Source of the DNA: Pseudomonas sp. RSB 5.4
Lineage (GTDB): Bacteria; Pseudomonadota; Gammaproteobacteria; Pseudomonadales; Pseudomonadaceae
Assembly (NCBI RefSeq): GCF_037126175.1
Contig: NZ_CP146986.1
Location: forward strand, 4,597,001 to 4,661,000
Length of the DNA: 64,000 nt
Direction: 5' to 3'
Shown here piece by piece: positions 28,945 to 37,979 of the stretch (the first letter of the stretch is position 1; each line of letters opens with the position of its first letter). The notes below the pieces were generated by a model, which searched no databases, was not told where the DNA came from, and saw only the letters and a program-made list of their open reading frames with translations. A program made the position numbers and the translations under genes.

Positions 28945-30252
28945 ATGCTGACTTTCCTTGGCTTTGCCATGGTCATCACGTTCATGTTCCTGATCATGAC
29001 CAAGCGCCTGTCTGCGCTGATCGCCCTGATCATCATCCCGATCCTGTTCGCCCTGTTCGGTGGTTTCGCGCCGAAGATCGGCCCGATGATGCTCGAAGGT
29101 ATTACCAAGCTTGCGCCGACCGGCGTGATGCTGATGTTCGCCATTCTGTACTTCGCCCTGATGATCGACTCCGGCCTGTTCGACCCGGCCGTGCGCAAGA
29201 TCCTCAAACTGGTCAAGGGCGACCCGTTGAAAGTTTCGGTCGGTACCGCCGTGCTGGCGCTCGTCGTTTCCCTCGATGGTGACGGCGCGACCACTTACAT
29301 GATCTGCGTGGCCGCCATGCTGCCGCTGTACAGCCGCATCGGCATGAGCCCGCGGATCATGGCCGGTCTGATCATCCTCGCCGGTGGCGTGATGAACATG
29401 ACCCCGTGGGGCGGCCCGACCGCCCGTGCCGCCAGTGCGCTGCATGTGGACCCGTCGGACATCTTCGTGCCGATGATCCCGGCCATGGCCGCCGGTGTGG
29501 TGGCGATCCTGATCATTGCCTACTTCTACGGCAAACGTGAGCGTGCACGTCTGGGCGAGCTGCACCTGATCGGCGACGAAATCGATCACAGTGAAATCAG
29601 CGTCTCGCAATTCCCCGATGCCCGCCGTCCGAAGCTGATCTGGTTCAACGGCCTGCTGACCCTGGCGCTGATGTGCACCCTGATCGCCGGCCTGCTGCCG
29701 CTGCCGGTGCTGTTCATGGTGGCGTTCAGCATCGCGATGATCGTCAACTACCCGTGCCTGCAAATGCAGAAGGACCGCGTTGCGGCCCACGCCGGCAGCG
29801 TGCTGTCGGTGGTCAGTCTGATTTTCGCTGCGGGTATCTTCACCGGTATCCTGTCCGGAACCGGCATGGTCGACGCCATGTCGAAAAGTCTGCTGGCAGT
29901 GATTCCGGACTTCCTCGGCCCGTACCTGGCGGTGATCACGGCGCTGGTGAGCATGCCGTTCACATTCTTCATGTCGAACGACGCGTTCTACTACGGCGTA
30001 TTGCCGGTGCTCTCCGAAGCGGCCAGCCATTACGGCATCACCGCAGTGGAAATGGCCCGTGCCTCGATCGTCGGTCAGCCCGTCCACTTGCTCAGCCCGC
30101 TGGTACCGTCGACCTACCTGCTGGTGGCGCTGGCCGGTATCGAGTTCGGTGATCACCAACGTTTCACCCTGAAGTGGGCAGTGCTGGTCTGCCTGTGCAT
30201 ACTGGTGGCCGCCTTGCTGCTGGGGACTTTCCCGCTGTTCAGCACGTTGTAA
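28945..30252 (+). CDS. CitMHS-family citrate:proton/metal symporter
   Basis: A polytopic transporter of 435 residues with about 11-12 hydrophobic segments. The SLDGDGATTYMICVAAMLPLY block and NMTPWGGPTARAA are diagnostic for the CitMHS family, which takes up citrate complexed with Mg2+ or Ca2+. ATG 28945 has TGGAG 9 nt upstream. An intrinsic terminator follows the gene. Catabolite control through Crc is suggested by the A-rich leader. CitM/CitH subtype cannot be decided. Confidence 0.92.
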   Translation: MLTFLGFAMVITFMFLIMTKRLSALIALIIIPILFALFGGFAPKIGPMMLEGITKLAPTGVMLMFAILYFALMIDSGLFDPAVRKILKLVKGDPLKVSVGTAVLALVVSLDGDGATTYMICVAAMLPLYSRIGMSPRIMAGLIILAGGVMNMTPWGGPTARAASALHVDPSDIFVPMIPAMAAGVVAILIIAYFYGKRERARLGELHLIGDEIDHSEISVSQFPDARRPKLIWFNGLLTLALMCTLIAGLLPLPVLFMVAFSIAMIVNYPCLQMQKDRVAAHAGSVLSVVSLIFAAGIFTGILSGTGMVDAMSKSLLAVIPDFLGPYLAVITALVSMPFTFFMSNDAFYYGVLPVLSEAASHYGITAVEMARASIVGQPVHLLSPLVPSTYLLVALAGIEFGDHQRFTLKWAVLVCLCILVAALLLGTFPLFSTL

Positions 30253-30265
30253 CGGCATTCACTCA

Positions 30266-30296
30266 CCATGACGCCAGCTGCTTGCTGGCGTCATGG
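30266..30296 (+). terminator. Hairpin terminator after the CitMHS gene
   Basis: A perfect 13-bp stem CCATGACGCCAGC/GCTGGCGTCATGG with loop TGCTT is followed by a short TTT. It lies in the 70-bp gap before the TerC gene. A longer riboswitch such as yybP-ykoY, common before TerC genes, would not fit in this gap. Confidence 0.75.
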
Positions 30297-30322
30297 TTTA
30301 ACACTCGCTCAAAGGAATACAC

Positions 30323-31090
30323 ATGGATTGGCTGACCAACCCCGAAATCTGGGTTGCCTTCTTTACCCTGACCGCCCTGGAAATCGTTCTGGGCATCGAT
30401 AACATCATCATGATTTCGATCCTGGTCAGCCGCATGCCCAAGCACATGCAGCAGCGCACGCGCATCTTCGGCCTGGGCCTGGCGATGATCACGCGGATCC
30501 TGTTGCTGCTGTCGATCACCTGGGTCATGCGCCTCACCGCCGACCTGTTCGTGGTGTTTGGCCAAGGCATTTCCGGGCGTGACCTGATCCTGTTCTTCGG
30601 TGGCCTGTTCCTGCTGTGGAAGAGCTCGCAAGAGATGTACCACGCGCTGGAAGGCGAAGACGAAAGCGGCGACGAGCCTTCGGGCAAGGGCGGCAACTTC
30701 CTCTACACGATCATCCAGATCGCGATCATCGACATCGTGTTCTCGCTGGACTCGGTGATCACCGCTGTCGGCATGGTTTCCCATGTGCCGGTGATGGTCG
30801 CGGCAATCGTCGTCGCCGTGCTGGTGATGATGGCGGCCTCGGGCAAGATCAGCGAGTTCATCGACAAGCATCCGTCGCTGAAGATGCTGGCGCTGTCGTT
30901 CCTGCTGGTGGTCGGTACCGTGCTGATCGCCGAATCGTTCGACGTGCACGTACCGAAAGGCTACGTCTACTTCGCCATGGCGTTCTCGCTGGCGGTGGAA
31001 GCGATCAACATCAAACTGCGCGGCGCGATGGCCAGGAAGAAACAGCAGCAAGATCCGGTGAAACTGCGCAAGGACGTTCCGGGGCAGTAA
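30323..31090 (+). CDS. TerC-family integral membrane protein
   Basis: A 255-residue membrane protein with about seven helices. The acidic membrane motifs ALEIVLGIDNIIM (residues about 18-30) and DIVFSLDSVITAVGM (about 135-149) are the duplicated metal-site signatures of TerC/Alx/YceF-type proteins. Members move Mn2+ out of the cell, sometimes loading exported enzymes. A charged loop (EGEDESGDEPSGKGG) separates the halves. The substrate here is inferred, not shown. Confidence 0.9.
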   Translation: MDWLTNPEIWVAFFTLTALEIVLGIDNIIMISILVSRMPKHMQQRTRIFGLGLAMITRILLLLSITWVMRLTADLFVVFGQGISGRDLILFFGGLFLLWKSSQEMYHALEGEDESGDEPSGKGGNFLYTIIQIAIIDIVFSLDSVITAVGMVSHVPVMVAAIVVAVLVMMAASGKISEFIDKHPSLKMLALSFLLVVGTVLIAESFDVHVPKGYVYFAMAFSLAVEAINIKLRGAMARKKQQQDPVKLRKDVPGQ

Positions 31091-31119
31091 TCCGGAAGTC
31101 CTGAATCACGCAACACCCC

Positions 31120-31208
31120 TGTGGGGCGAGCCTGCTCGCGAAGACGGAGTGTCAGTCGACAACAATGTTGGCTGATCCACCGCTTTCGCGAGCAGGCTCG
31201 CTCCCACA
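31120..31208. repeat. REP doublet, wide spacing
   Basis: Left unit 31120-31140 and inverted right unit 31187-31208 (CGCGAGCAGGCTCGCTCCCACA) with a 46-bp centre. First of two doublets arranged head to tail after the TerC gene. Confidence 0.88.
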
Positions 31209-31249
31209 ATTGTTTGGGGTACTGAAGAATCCGGGGCAGCCGTAATACC

Positions 31250-31340
31250 TGTAGGAGTGAGCCTGCTCGCGATCGCCGGTCGTTCAGTAAACAACGATGT
31301 TGAAGTTGATGGCCCTATCGCGAGCAGGCTCACTCCTACA
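31250..31340. repeat. REP doublet, wide spacing
   Basis: Units TGTAGGAGTGAGCCTGCTCGCG (31250-31271) and its exact reverse complement (31319-31340). Together with the preceding doublet it fills most of the 440-bp gap 31091-31530. The remaining 31341-31530 is unremarkable apart from being the promoter region of the next gene. Confidence 0.9.
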
Positions 31341-31530
31341 GGGGACCGCGTTGATTTCAGATGAGGTGAATAAACCCGTTTTCATGACACTTTTGTTTCA
31401 ATCCGCACTTTAGCTGTGCAATGCTGGCGCCCAGTCCGTTAGCCAACTACAGCTTAAGTATCAAAAACGTAGAAACCGCGCGGTACCGTCAACTTGCCCC
31501 TCTGGGGCGCTGCCATTACAGGGGGTCTGC

Positions 31531-33189
31531 ATGCTCACCCTGCTCAATTTGCTGTCTGCCGTGGCCCTGCTGATCTGGGGCACGCATATCGTCCGAACCG
31601 GCATCCTGCGGGTGTACGGCACCAATCTGCGCCATGTGATCGGCCAGAACATGTCCAAACGCTGGCTCGCGTTCGTCGCCGGCATCGTCGTGACCGCGAT
31701 GGTGCAGAGCAGCAATGCCACCGCCATGCTCGTGACCTCCTTCGTCGGCCAGGGCCTGATGGCGCTGACCCCGGCGCTGGCGACCATGCTCGGCGCCGAC
31801 GTCGGTACCGCGCTGATGGCGCGGGTGCTGACGTTCGATCTGTCGTGGCTGTCGCCGCTGCTGATTTTCCTCGGGGTGATTTTCTTTCTGTCGCGCAAAC
31901 AGACGCGGCTCGGGCAGATGGGTCGCGTGGCGATTGGCCTGGGGCTGATCATTCTCGCGCTGCAATTGATCGTCGAGGCCGCTGCGCCGATTACCCACGC
32001 CCAAGGGGTGAAGGTGATTTTTGCCTCGCTGACCGGCGACATTCTGCTCGACGCACTGGTCGGCGCGTTGTTCGCGATGATTTCCTATTCCAGCCTCGCC
32101 GCCGTGCTGCTGACCGCAACGCTGGCTGGCGCCAGCGTGATCAGCCTGCCGGTGGCGATCGGTCTGGTGATCGGCGCCAACATCGGCAGCGGCGTGCTGG
32201 CGTTCATGAGCACCAGCATGCAGAACTCGGCGGGCCGGCAAGTGGCGCTGGGCAGTCTGTTGTACAAGCTGATCGGCCTGCTGCTGATCATCCCGGTGCT
32301 CGATCCGCTGGTGCACTGGATGGACGGCCTGGATTTCAGCCCGCAGGAAATGGTCATCGGCTTCCACCTGCTCTACAACACCGCGCGCTGCCTGATCCTG
32401 CTGCCCAGCGTCTCGCCGATGGCACGCCTGTGTGCCTGGCTGCTGCCGGAGCGTGCGGAGGTCAACGGCACCGCCAAGCCGCGTCATCTCGATGCAACGG
32501 CGCTGGTCACCCCGAGCCTGGCGCTGGCCAATGCCGCCCGCGAGACCCTGCGCATGGGCGACCTGATCGACAACATGCTCGACGCGATGCTCGATGTGCT
32601 GCGCGGCAAGCAGACCGCCATCACCCAGGAAATGCGCCGTCTGACCGATGACGTCGAAGCGCTGTACAGCGCGATCAAGCTGTATCTGGCGCAAATGCCC
32701 CGCGAGGATCTCGGCGAGCAGGACAGTCGGCGTTGGGCGGAGACCATCGAGCTGGCGATCAATCTGAAACTGGCCAGCGACCTGATCGAACGCATGCTGC
32801 GCAAGGTGCAGCAGCAGAAGACTTCGCAGCGTCGCTCGTTCTCCGAGGACGGTCTGGAAGAGCTGGCCGGGTTGCATCAGCAACTGATCGCCAACCTGCG
32901 CCTGGGCCTGTCGGTGTTCCTCAGCGGCGACAAGGAAAGTGCTCGGCAACTGCTACGCGAGAAACGTCGTTTCCGCGCACAGGAACGGCGTCTGGCCCAT
33001 GCGCATGTCAGCCGTTTGCAACGCAAGATCGTGCAGAGTCTGGAAACCAGTTCGCTGCATCTGGAGTTGATTGCCGATATGAAACGCTTGAATTCGCTGT
33101 TTTGCAGCAGTGCTTATGTGGTGCTGGAAACCTCGGACACCGGGGCGCTGGAGTCGGACGATATGGTAGACATTACGCATTCGCCTTGA
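31531..33189 (+). CDS. Na+/phosphate cotransporter family protein (NptA/YjbB-like)
   Basis: A 552-residue membrane protein. The N-terminal half (to about residue 305) has two related transmembrane repeats, including TAMVQSSNATAMLVTSFVGQGL and AMISYSSLAAVLLTATLAG, the QSS-type motifs of the PNaS family. The C-terminal half (about 335-545) is a helical PhoU-like domain rich in Leu, Glu and Arg. Family members move phosphate with sodium, and the YjbB type can export phosphate. No pho genes are adjacent. Confidence 0.9.
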   Translation: MLTLLNLLSAVALLIWGTHIVRTGILRVYGTNLRHVIGQNMSKRWLAFVAGIVVTAMVQSSNATAMLVTSFVGQGLMALTPALATMLGADVGTALMARVLTFDLSWLSPLLIFLGVIFFLSRKQTRLGQMGRVAIGLGLIILALQLIVEAAAPITHAQGVKVIFASLTGDILLDALVGALFAMISYSSLAAVLLTATLAGASVISLPVAIGLVIGANIGSGVLAFMSTSMQNSAGRQVALGSLLYKLIGLLLIIPVLDPLVHWMDGLDFSPQEMVIGFHLLYNTARCLILLPSVSPMARLCAWLLPERAEVNGTAKPRHLDATALVTPSLALANAARETLRMGDLIDNMLDAMLDVLRGKQTAITQEMRRLTDDVEALYSAIKLYLAQMPREDLGEQDSRRWAETIELAINLKLASDLIERMLRKVQQQKTSQRRSFSEDGLEELAGLHQQLIANLRLGLSVFLSGDKESARQLLREKRRFRAQERRLAHAHVSRLQRKIVQSLETSSLHLELIADMKRLNSLFCSSAYVVLETSDTGALESDDMVDITHSP

Positions 33190-33240
33190 ACGTCTGGGGC
33201 TGGGGTCAGTCAGTAACTCAGAGTTCAGCCTCAGGGCCCC

Positions 33241-33313
33241 ATCGCTGGCAAGCCAGCTCCCACAGGGTTTTGTGAATGCCGCCAATCCTTGTGGGAGCTG
33301 GCTTGCCAGCGAT
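33241..33313. repeat. REP doublet, GCTGGCAAGCCAGC type
   Basis: Inverted 24-bp units ATCGCTGGCAAGCCAGCTCC.. (33241-33264) and the reverse complement (33290-33313). The core differs from the GCGAGCAAGCC type seen elsewhere, so it is a different REP subfamily. Confidence 0.88.
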
Positions 33314-33365
33314 GAGGGCCTGACTGACGACACGGATCTCCAAATCAGCCGTATGGAAGCCTGTT

Positions 33366-34754
33366 ATGCGTTGCCTGTTGTTCGCCTGTCTGTTGCTCGG
33401 TTCCCTGCCCGCCTTCGCTGTTGATCGATTTCAGGTCGAAGGCTATGCGCTGCCCAACGGTTTGCAGTTGCTGCTCAAGCCCGGCACCGAGCGCGGGCAT
33501 GTGGCGATTCGTCTGGTGGTGGGCGTCGGCCTCGACGATTTCGATTGCGATGAGAAAGAGCTGCCGCACTTGCTCGAGCATTTGCTGTTCAGCGGCGTCG
33601 ACGCCACTGGTGAAGGTGGCCTCGAGGAGCGCATGCAGGCGTTGGGTGGCGAGTGGAACGCGTTCACCAGCAACGCCGACACCACGTTCGTCATCGAAGC
33701 CCCGGCAAAGAATCAGCGCAAGGTGCTCGACCTGCTGCTCGACCTTTTGACCCAGACCCGCATCGACGACAACGCGATCAACGCTGCCAAACGTGTGGTC
33801 GAGCGTGAGGACGGCGGTCACTACACGCGCCTGCAGCGCTTCCTCGACCGCCAGGATCTGGGCCACACCGCGAGCAATCAACTGGCAGTGGAACTGGGCC
33901 TGAAGTGCCCGCAACGGGCCGAGGTCGGTCACCTGACCCAGAAGCAACTGGAGACGGTGCGCAAGACCTGGTACGCGCCGAACAACATGACCCTGATCGT
34001 CGTCGGCGAGCTCGACAAACTGCTGCCAGCCTATCTGGAACGCACCTGGGGCGCGCTCGAAGCGGTGGACCCGGCGGAGCACCGTGAGCTGCCGGACATC
34101 CGCACCAGCGCCGCCCATGAACGCACCCTCACCCGCGGCTTCATCGGCGACAGCGCCAAGTTGCACTGGCTGGTGCCGGAGCCGATGCTCGACGATCAAT
34201 ACGACGAGACCTTCGACATCCTCAAGGACTACCTCGACTGGGCGCTGTACCGGCAGATCCGCCTGAACCATGGGTTGTCCTACGGGCCGTGGGCCGAGCG
34301 TGAAGTGTTTGGCGGAGTGGGTTTCATGAGCCTCAACGCTGACGTGGATCGCGATGACCTCGCCGAAGCCAAACAGGTGCTGGAAGACCTTAAAGCCGAT
34401 TTGCTGAAAAACGGCCTCGACCCCGACACCTTCGCCCGGATCAAACAGGCCGCCATCGCCCATCAGGCCTGGGCCGTGCAAGGCAACAGCGCGATGGCTG
34501 ACTATTACTGGAGCGCGCTGGGCGACTACGAAGACGGCCGCTTCGCCAACCCCGCCCGCGAGCTGCAAGGCGTGACGCTGGAAACGGCGAACAAGGCCAT
34601 GCGCGAGTTGCTGTTGCAACCGGGGTATCTGCGGATCGAGAAACCGTTGCTCAGTGATGATGAGGTGTTGTGGCTGATTGCCGGTGGTCTGGGCGTGGTG
34701 CTGCTGGTGCTGATTGGCTGGCGCTTGCATCGCCGTAAGCCAGCCGAACACTGA
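33366..34754 (+). CDS. M16-family zinc metallopeptidase with C-terminal membrane anchor
   Basis: A 462-residue protein. A signal peptide of about 18 residues (ending PAFA) precedes an M16 catalytic domain with the inverted zinc motif HLLEH (in LPHLLEHLLFSG, near residue 76) and a downstream Glu-rich helix (VVERED). A second, inactive M16 domain follows. A single hydrophobic helix near the C-terminus (LWLIAGGLGVVLLVLIGW) and a basic tail suggest it stays in the inner membrane facing the periplasm. M16 peptidases clear peptides or mature small products; no peptide substrate gene or PQQ cluster is nearby. Confidence 0.85.
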   Translation: MRCLLFACLLLGSLPAFAVDRFQVEGYALPNGLQLLLKPGTERGHVAIRLVVGVGLDDFDCDEKELPHLLEHLLFSGVDATGEGGLEERMQALGGEWNAFTSNADTTFVIEAPAKNQRKVLDLLLDLLTQTRIDDNAINAAKRVVEREDGGHYTRLQRFLDRQDLGHTASNQLAVELGLKCPQRAEVGHLTQKQLETVRKTWYAPNNMTLIVVGELDKLLPAYLERTWGALEAVDPAEHRELPDIRTSAAHERTLTRGFIGDSAKLHWLVPEPMLDDQYDETFDILKDYLDWALYRQIRLNHGLSYGPWAEREVFGGVGFMSLNADVDRDDLAEAKQVLEDLKADLLKNGLDPDTFARIKQAAIAHQAWAVQGNSAMADYYWSALGDYEDGRFANPARELQGVTLETANKAMRELLLQPGYLRIEKPLLSDDEVLWLIAGGLGVVLLVLIGWRLHRRKPAEH

Positions 34755-34757
34755 ACC

Positions 34758-34847
34758 TGTGGGAGCGGGCTTGCTCGCGAATGCGGTGTGTCATGCAACA
34801 CATGCACTGACTGATACGACGCCTTCGCGAGCAAGCCCGCTCCCACA
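34758..34847. repeat. REP doublet, wide spacing
   Basis: TGTGGGAGCGGGCTTGCTCG.. at 34758-34779 and the inverted unit at 34826-34847, 46 bp apart, between the M16 and DUF5924 genes. The centre contains GGTGTGTCA and its partial complement. Confidence 0.9.
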
Positions 34848-34945
34848 GGGATCTGTGGTGATTTTACTGACCGGGAGCCTCGCCACGTCGCCCGGCGGAC
34901 GGTACTCTGTCGAGGTTTTTTCCTATTCAGTCGTGAACCGCCCAC

Positions 34946-35974
34946 ATGCCGAAAATCCCCCTCCTGATCCAGCGTATTCTCGAGCTGATGAAGCGCTATC
35001 CCGGGGTGATTGCGCTTGGCGGTTTCATCTCCGGGGTCGGCAGTTTCATTCTGGTCGACCGCCAGCAGGGGCTGGCGAGCTGGATCACCATCATCATGCT
35101 GCTCAGCTGGATCTGGCTGATGCTGGAAAACACCCTGACCGGCCTGTTCACGCGCATCTTCAAGCGGGAAATCCCCCAGCCGCTGCTGCGTTACGCGACG
35201 CAGATGATCCACCAGGAAAGCCTGTTTTTCGTCCTGCCGTTCTTCTTCATCACCACCACCTGGAACAGCGGCCAACTGATCTTCACCGGCCTGCTGTGCA
35301 TCGCCGCGCTGATCTCGATTGTCGATCCGCTCTATTACAAATGGCTGGCGCCACGGCGCTGGGCTTTTCTCGCGTTGCACACCCTGACCCTGTTCGCCGC
35401 CCTGCTCACCGCGCTGCCGGTGATCATGCACCTGACCACCGCGCAGAGTTTCAAGTGGGCGCTGGGCACGGCGGTGGTGTTGTCGTTCCCGAGTCTGGCG
35501 TCGATCTTCCCGATCCGCACGGTGCGCAACGCGCTGGCGATTCTGTGCATCACCTTCGGCATCGGCGCGGTCGGATGGACGCTGCGCTCGTGGGTGCCGC
35601 CGGCAACGCTGTGGATGACCGACGTGGCGATCAGCACCCAACTGCAGGATCGCACCCCGGGCGACAGCCTCGACCAGGTCAGTGCCGAGCAGATCCGCAA
35701 CGGCGGTCTCTACGCCTACACCGCGATCAATGCGCCGCGCGGGCTGGATGAGCGGATCTACCATGTGTGGCAGTTCAACGGTCAGGAAGTCGACCGCATC
35801 GCCCTCGACATCCACGGCGGGCGCAAGGAAGGCTACCGGGCGTGGACGCACAAGCAGAACTTCCCCGGCAACCCGGCGGGCAAGTGGCAGGTGCGGGTGC
35901 TGACCGAGGACGGTCAGGTGATCGGCGTGCTGCGTTTCGAAGTGACCGACAGCACAGCGATCAAAGAAAAGTAA
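34946..35974 (+). CDS. DUF5924/DUF2914 membrane protein
   Basis: A 342-residue protein with about six or seven hydrophobic segments in residues 20-215 and a soluble C-terminal domain (about 225-335) that fits DUF2914, with conserved-looking HVWQFNGQEVDRIALDI and GYRAWTHKQNFPGNPAGKWQVRV. The last part resembles an Ig-like or beta-sandwich domain, probably periplasmic. Function unknown; upstream of the MCE operon by 55 bp and possibly cotranscribed with it. Confidence 0.75.
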   Translation: MPKIPLLIQRILELMKRYPGVIALGGFISGVGSFILVDRQQGLASWITIIMLLSWIWLMLENTLTGLFTRIFKREIPQPLLRYATQMIHQESLFFVLPFFFITTTWNSGQLIFTGLLCIAALISIVDPLYYKWLAPRRWAFLALHTLTLFAALLTALPVIMHLTTAQSFKWALGTAVVLSFPSLASIFPIRTVRNALAILCITFGIGAVGWTLRSWVPPATLWMTDVAISTQLQDRTPGDSLDQVSAEQIRNGGLYAYTAINAPRGLDERIYHVWQFNGQEVDRIALDIHGGRKEGYRAWTHKQNFPGNPAGKWQVRVLTEDGQVIGVLRFEVTDSTAIKEK

Positions 35975-36029
35975 TCCGGTTCGTGCTATTACGTATGCCA
36001 GCGTATTTAGCCGAACAAGCACGGAGCTT

Positions 36030-37178
36030 ATGATCAGCAGCTCAATGAGCGGTAATGCCCAGCTGGACACCTCGATCAGCCCTGCCCGCCTGCGGGTGTC
36101 CGGGGACTGGACGCTTGCCCATTACGCCGACCTCAAGCACCTGACCGAAAAACTCCACGGCCAGTACGACGCCAATACCGTGGTCGACCTCAACAGCCTC
36201 GGCGCCCTCGACACCGCTGGCGCATCCCTGCTGGTAGAACTGCTCGGTTCCGAACGCCTCGGCAGATCCGCCGAACACCCTGACTGCACGATTTCCCAGG
36301 CTGACCGCGCACTGCTGCAAACGGTGTATCGCTCGCTGACCGATTTCTGCGTGCCGATCAAGGAGCCGGAAGTCAGCGTCAGCGTGCAACTGCTCACCCG
36401 CATCGGGCGCGCGGTGGAAACCGTCTGGCAGGACACCCTGCAAGTGCTGGGCTTCATCGGCCTGATCCTCGAAACCATCGCCCGCAATCTGCTGCGCCCC
36501 AAGCGTTGGCGCATCACCCCCGTCGTCGCCCACATCGAACAGACCGGTCTCGACGCCGCGCCGATCGTGGCGCTGCTGACCTTTCTGGTCGGTGCGGTGG
36601 TGGCGTTTCTCGGCGCCACGGTGCTCGCCAGTTTCGGCGCGACGATATTCACCGTGGATCTGGTGGGCTTCTCCTTCCTGCGCGAGTTCGGTGTGCTGCT
36701 CACGGCGATCCTGATGGCCGGCCGCACCGCCAGTGCGTTCACCGCGCAGATCGGTTCGATGAAGGCCAATGAAGAGATCGACGCGATCCGCACCCTCGGC
36801 CTCGATCCGATGGAGCTGCTGGTGGTGCCGCGGGTATTGGCGATGCTGGTGGCGCTGCCGATGTTGACGTTTCTGGCGATGCTCTGCGGGATCATCGGCG
36901 GTGGCGTGGTGTGCGCGGTGTCGCTGGGAATTTCGCCGGCGATGTTCCTCTCGCTGCTGCAAAGCGACATCGGTATTCAGCACTTTCTGGTCGGCCTGGT
37001 GAAGGCGCCGATCTTTGCCTTCCTGATCGCCACGATCGGTTGCCTGGAAGGCTTCAAGGTCAGCGGCAGCGCCGAATCGGTCGGCGCGCACACCACGTCT
37101 GCCGTGGTGCAGTCGATTTTCGTGGTGATCGTGCTCGATGCGGTGGCTGCGCTGTTCTTCATGGAGATGGGCTGGTGA
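36030..37178 (+). CDS. MCE-type ABC transporter permease (MlaE family) with N-terminal STAS domain
   Basis: A 382-residue protein. The first about 110 residues form a STAS-like domain (VSGDWTLAHYADLKHL, then VVDLNSLGALDTAGASLLVEL). The rest is an MlaE permease: six or so helices with LLTFLVGAVVAFLGATVLASFGA and the coupling segment EEIDAIRTLGLDPMELLVVPRVLA. In E. coli the STAS protein MlaB is separate; here it is fused to the permease. ATG 36030 has CGGAG upstream. First gene of a four-gene operon for lipid transport between membranes. Confidence 0.92.
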   Translation: MISSSMSGNAQLDTSISPARLRVSGDWTLAHYADLKHLTEKLHGQYDANTVVDLNSLGALDTAGASLLVELLGSERLGRSAEHPDCTISQADRALLQTVYRSLTDFCVPIKEPEVSVSVQLLTRIGRAVETVWQDTLQVLGFIGLILETIARNLLRPKRWRITPVVAHIEQTGLDAAPIVALLTFLVGAVVAFLGATVLASFGATIFTVDLVGFSFLREFGVLLTAILMAGRTASAFTAQIGSMKANEEIDAIRTLGLDPMELLVVPRVLAMLVALPMLTFLAMLCGIIGGGVVCAVSLGISPAMFLSLLQSDIGIQHFLVGLVKAPIFAFLIATIGCLEGFKVSGSAESVGAHTTSAVVQSIFVVIVLDAVAALFFMEMGW

Positions 37179-37978
37179 GTCGTCTACCCCGCGCGCCCTC
37201 GGAGGCGGTGATCGAAGTCCGTGGCCTGTGCAATCGCTTTGGCAGCCAGAGCGTGCACGAGAACCTCGATCTGGATTTGTACAAAGGCGAAATCCTCGCC
37301 GTGGTTGGCGGTTCCGGCAGCGGCAAATCGGTGCTGCTGCGCAGCATTGTCGGTTTGCGCCGGCCCAGCGAAGGCAACGTGAAAGTGTTCGGCCAGAACC
37401 TGCCGAGCCTGTCCGAGCATGAGCGTTCGCTGGTTGAGCGGCGCTTCGGCGTGCTGTTCCAGAAAGGCGCGCTGTTCTCCTCGCTGACCGTCACCGAAAA
37501 CGTCGCCCTGCCCCTGATCGAACACGCCGGCCTGAGCCGCAACGACGCCGAGCATCTGGCGGCGGTGAAGCTGGCGCTGGCCGGGTTGCCGCTGTCGGCG
37601 GCGGACAAATATCCGGCCTCGCTGTCCGGCGGGATGATCAAGCGCGCTGCACTGGCCCGAGCGCTGGCACTGGATCCGGACATCCTGTTTCTCGACGAAC
37701 CCACCGCCGGCCTCGACCCGATTGGCGCGGCAGCGTTCGATCAACTGATCCTGACCCTGCGTGATGCGCTGGGTCTGAGCGTGTTTCTGGTGACCCACGA
37801 CCTCGACACGCTCTACACCATCACCGACCGCGTGGCAGTGCTGGCGCAGAAGAAAGTGCTGGTGGCCGGCCCGATCGATGTGGTCTCGGAAACCAACGAC
37901 GCGTGGATTCACGAATACTTCCACGGCCCGCGTGGCCGCTCGGCGCTGGCCGCCGCCAAATTGCTCAACGAGGTCTGA
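37175..37978 (+). CDS. MCE-type ABC transporter ATP-binding protein (MlaF-like)
   Basis: A 267-residue ATPase with Walker A GGSGSGKS, Q-loop FQKGALFSSLTV, signature LSGGMIKRAALARALA (the LSGGM variant typical of MCE-associated ATPases), Walker B DILFLDEPTAGLDP and H-loop VTHD. The start is GTG 37175, overlapping the permease stop (GTGA). It powers lipid movement by the permease. ATPase, permease and MCE genes overlap or abut, so they form one operon. Confidence 0.95.
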   Translation: MSRLPRAPSEAVIEVRGLCNRFGSQSVHENLDLDLYKGEILAVVGGSGSGKSVLLRSIVGLRRPSEGNVKVFGQNLPSLSEHERSLVERRFGVLFQKGALFSSLTVTENVALPLIEHAGLSRNDAEHLAAVKLALAGLPLSAADKYPASLSGGMIKRAALARALALDPDILFLDEPTAGLDPIGAAAFDQLILTLRDALGLSVFLVTHDLDTLYTITDRVAVLAQKKVLVAGPIDVVSETNDAWIHEYFHGPRGRSALAAAKLLNEV

Positions 37979-37979
37979 C

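Noticed and set aside
30253..30322. yybP-ykoY manganese riboswitch before the TerC gene
   Set aside because: The gap is only 70 bp and most of it is a simple 13-bp terminator hairpin.
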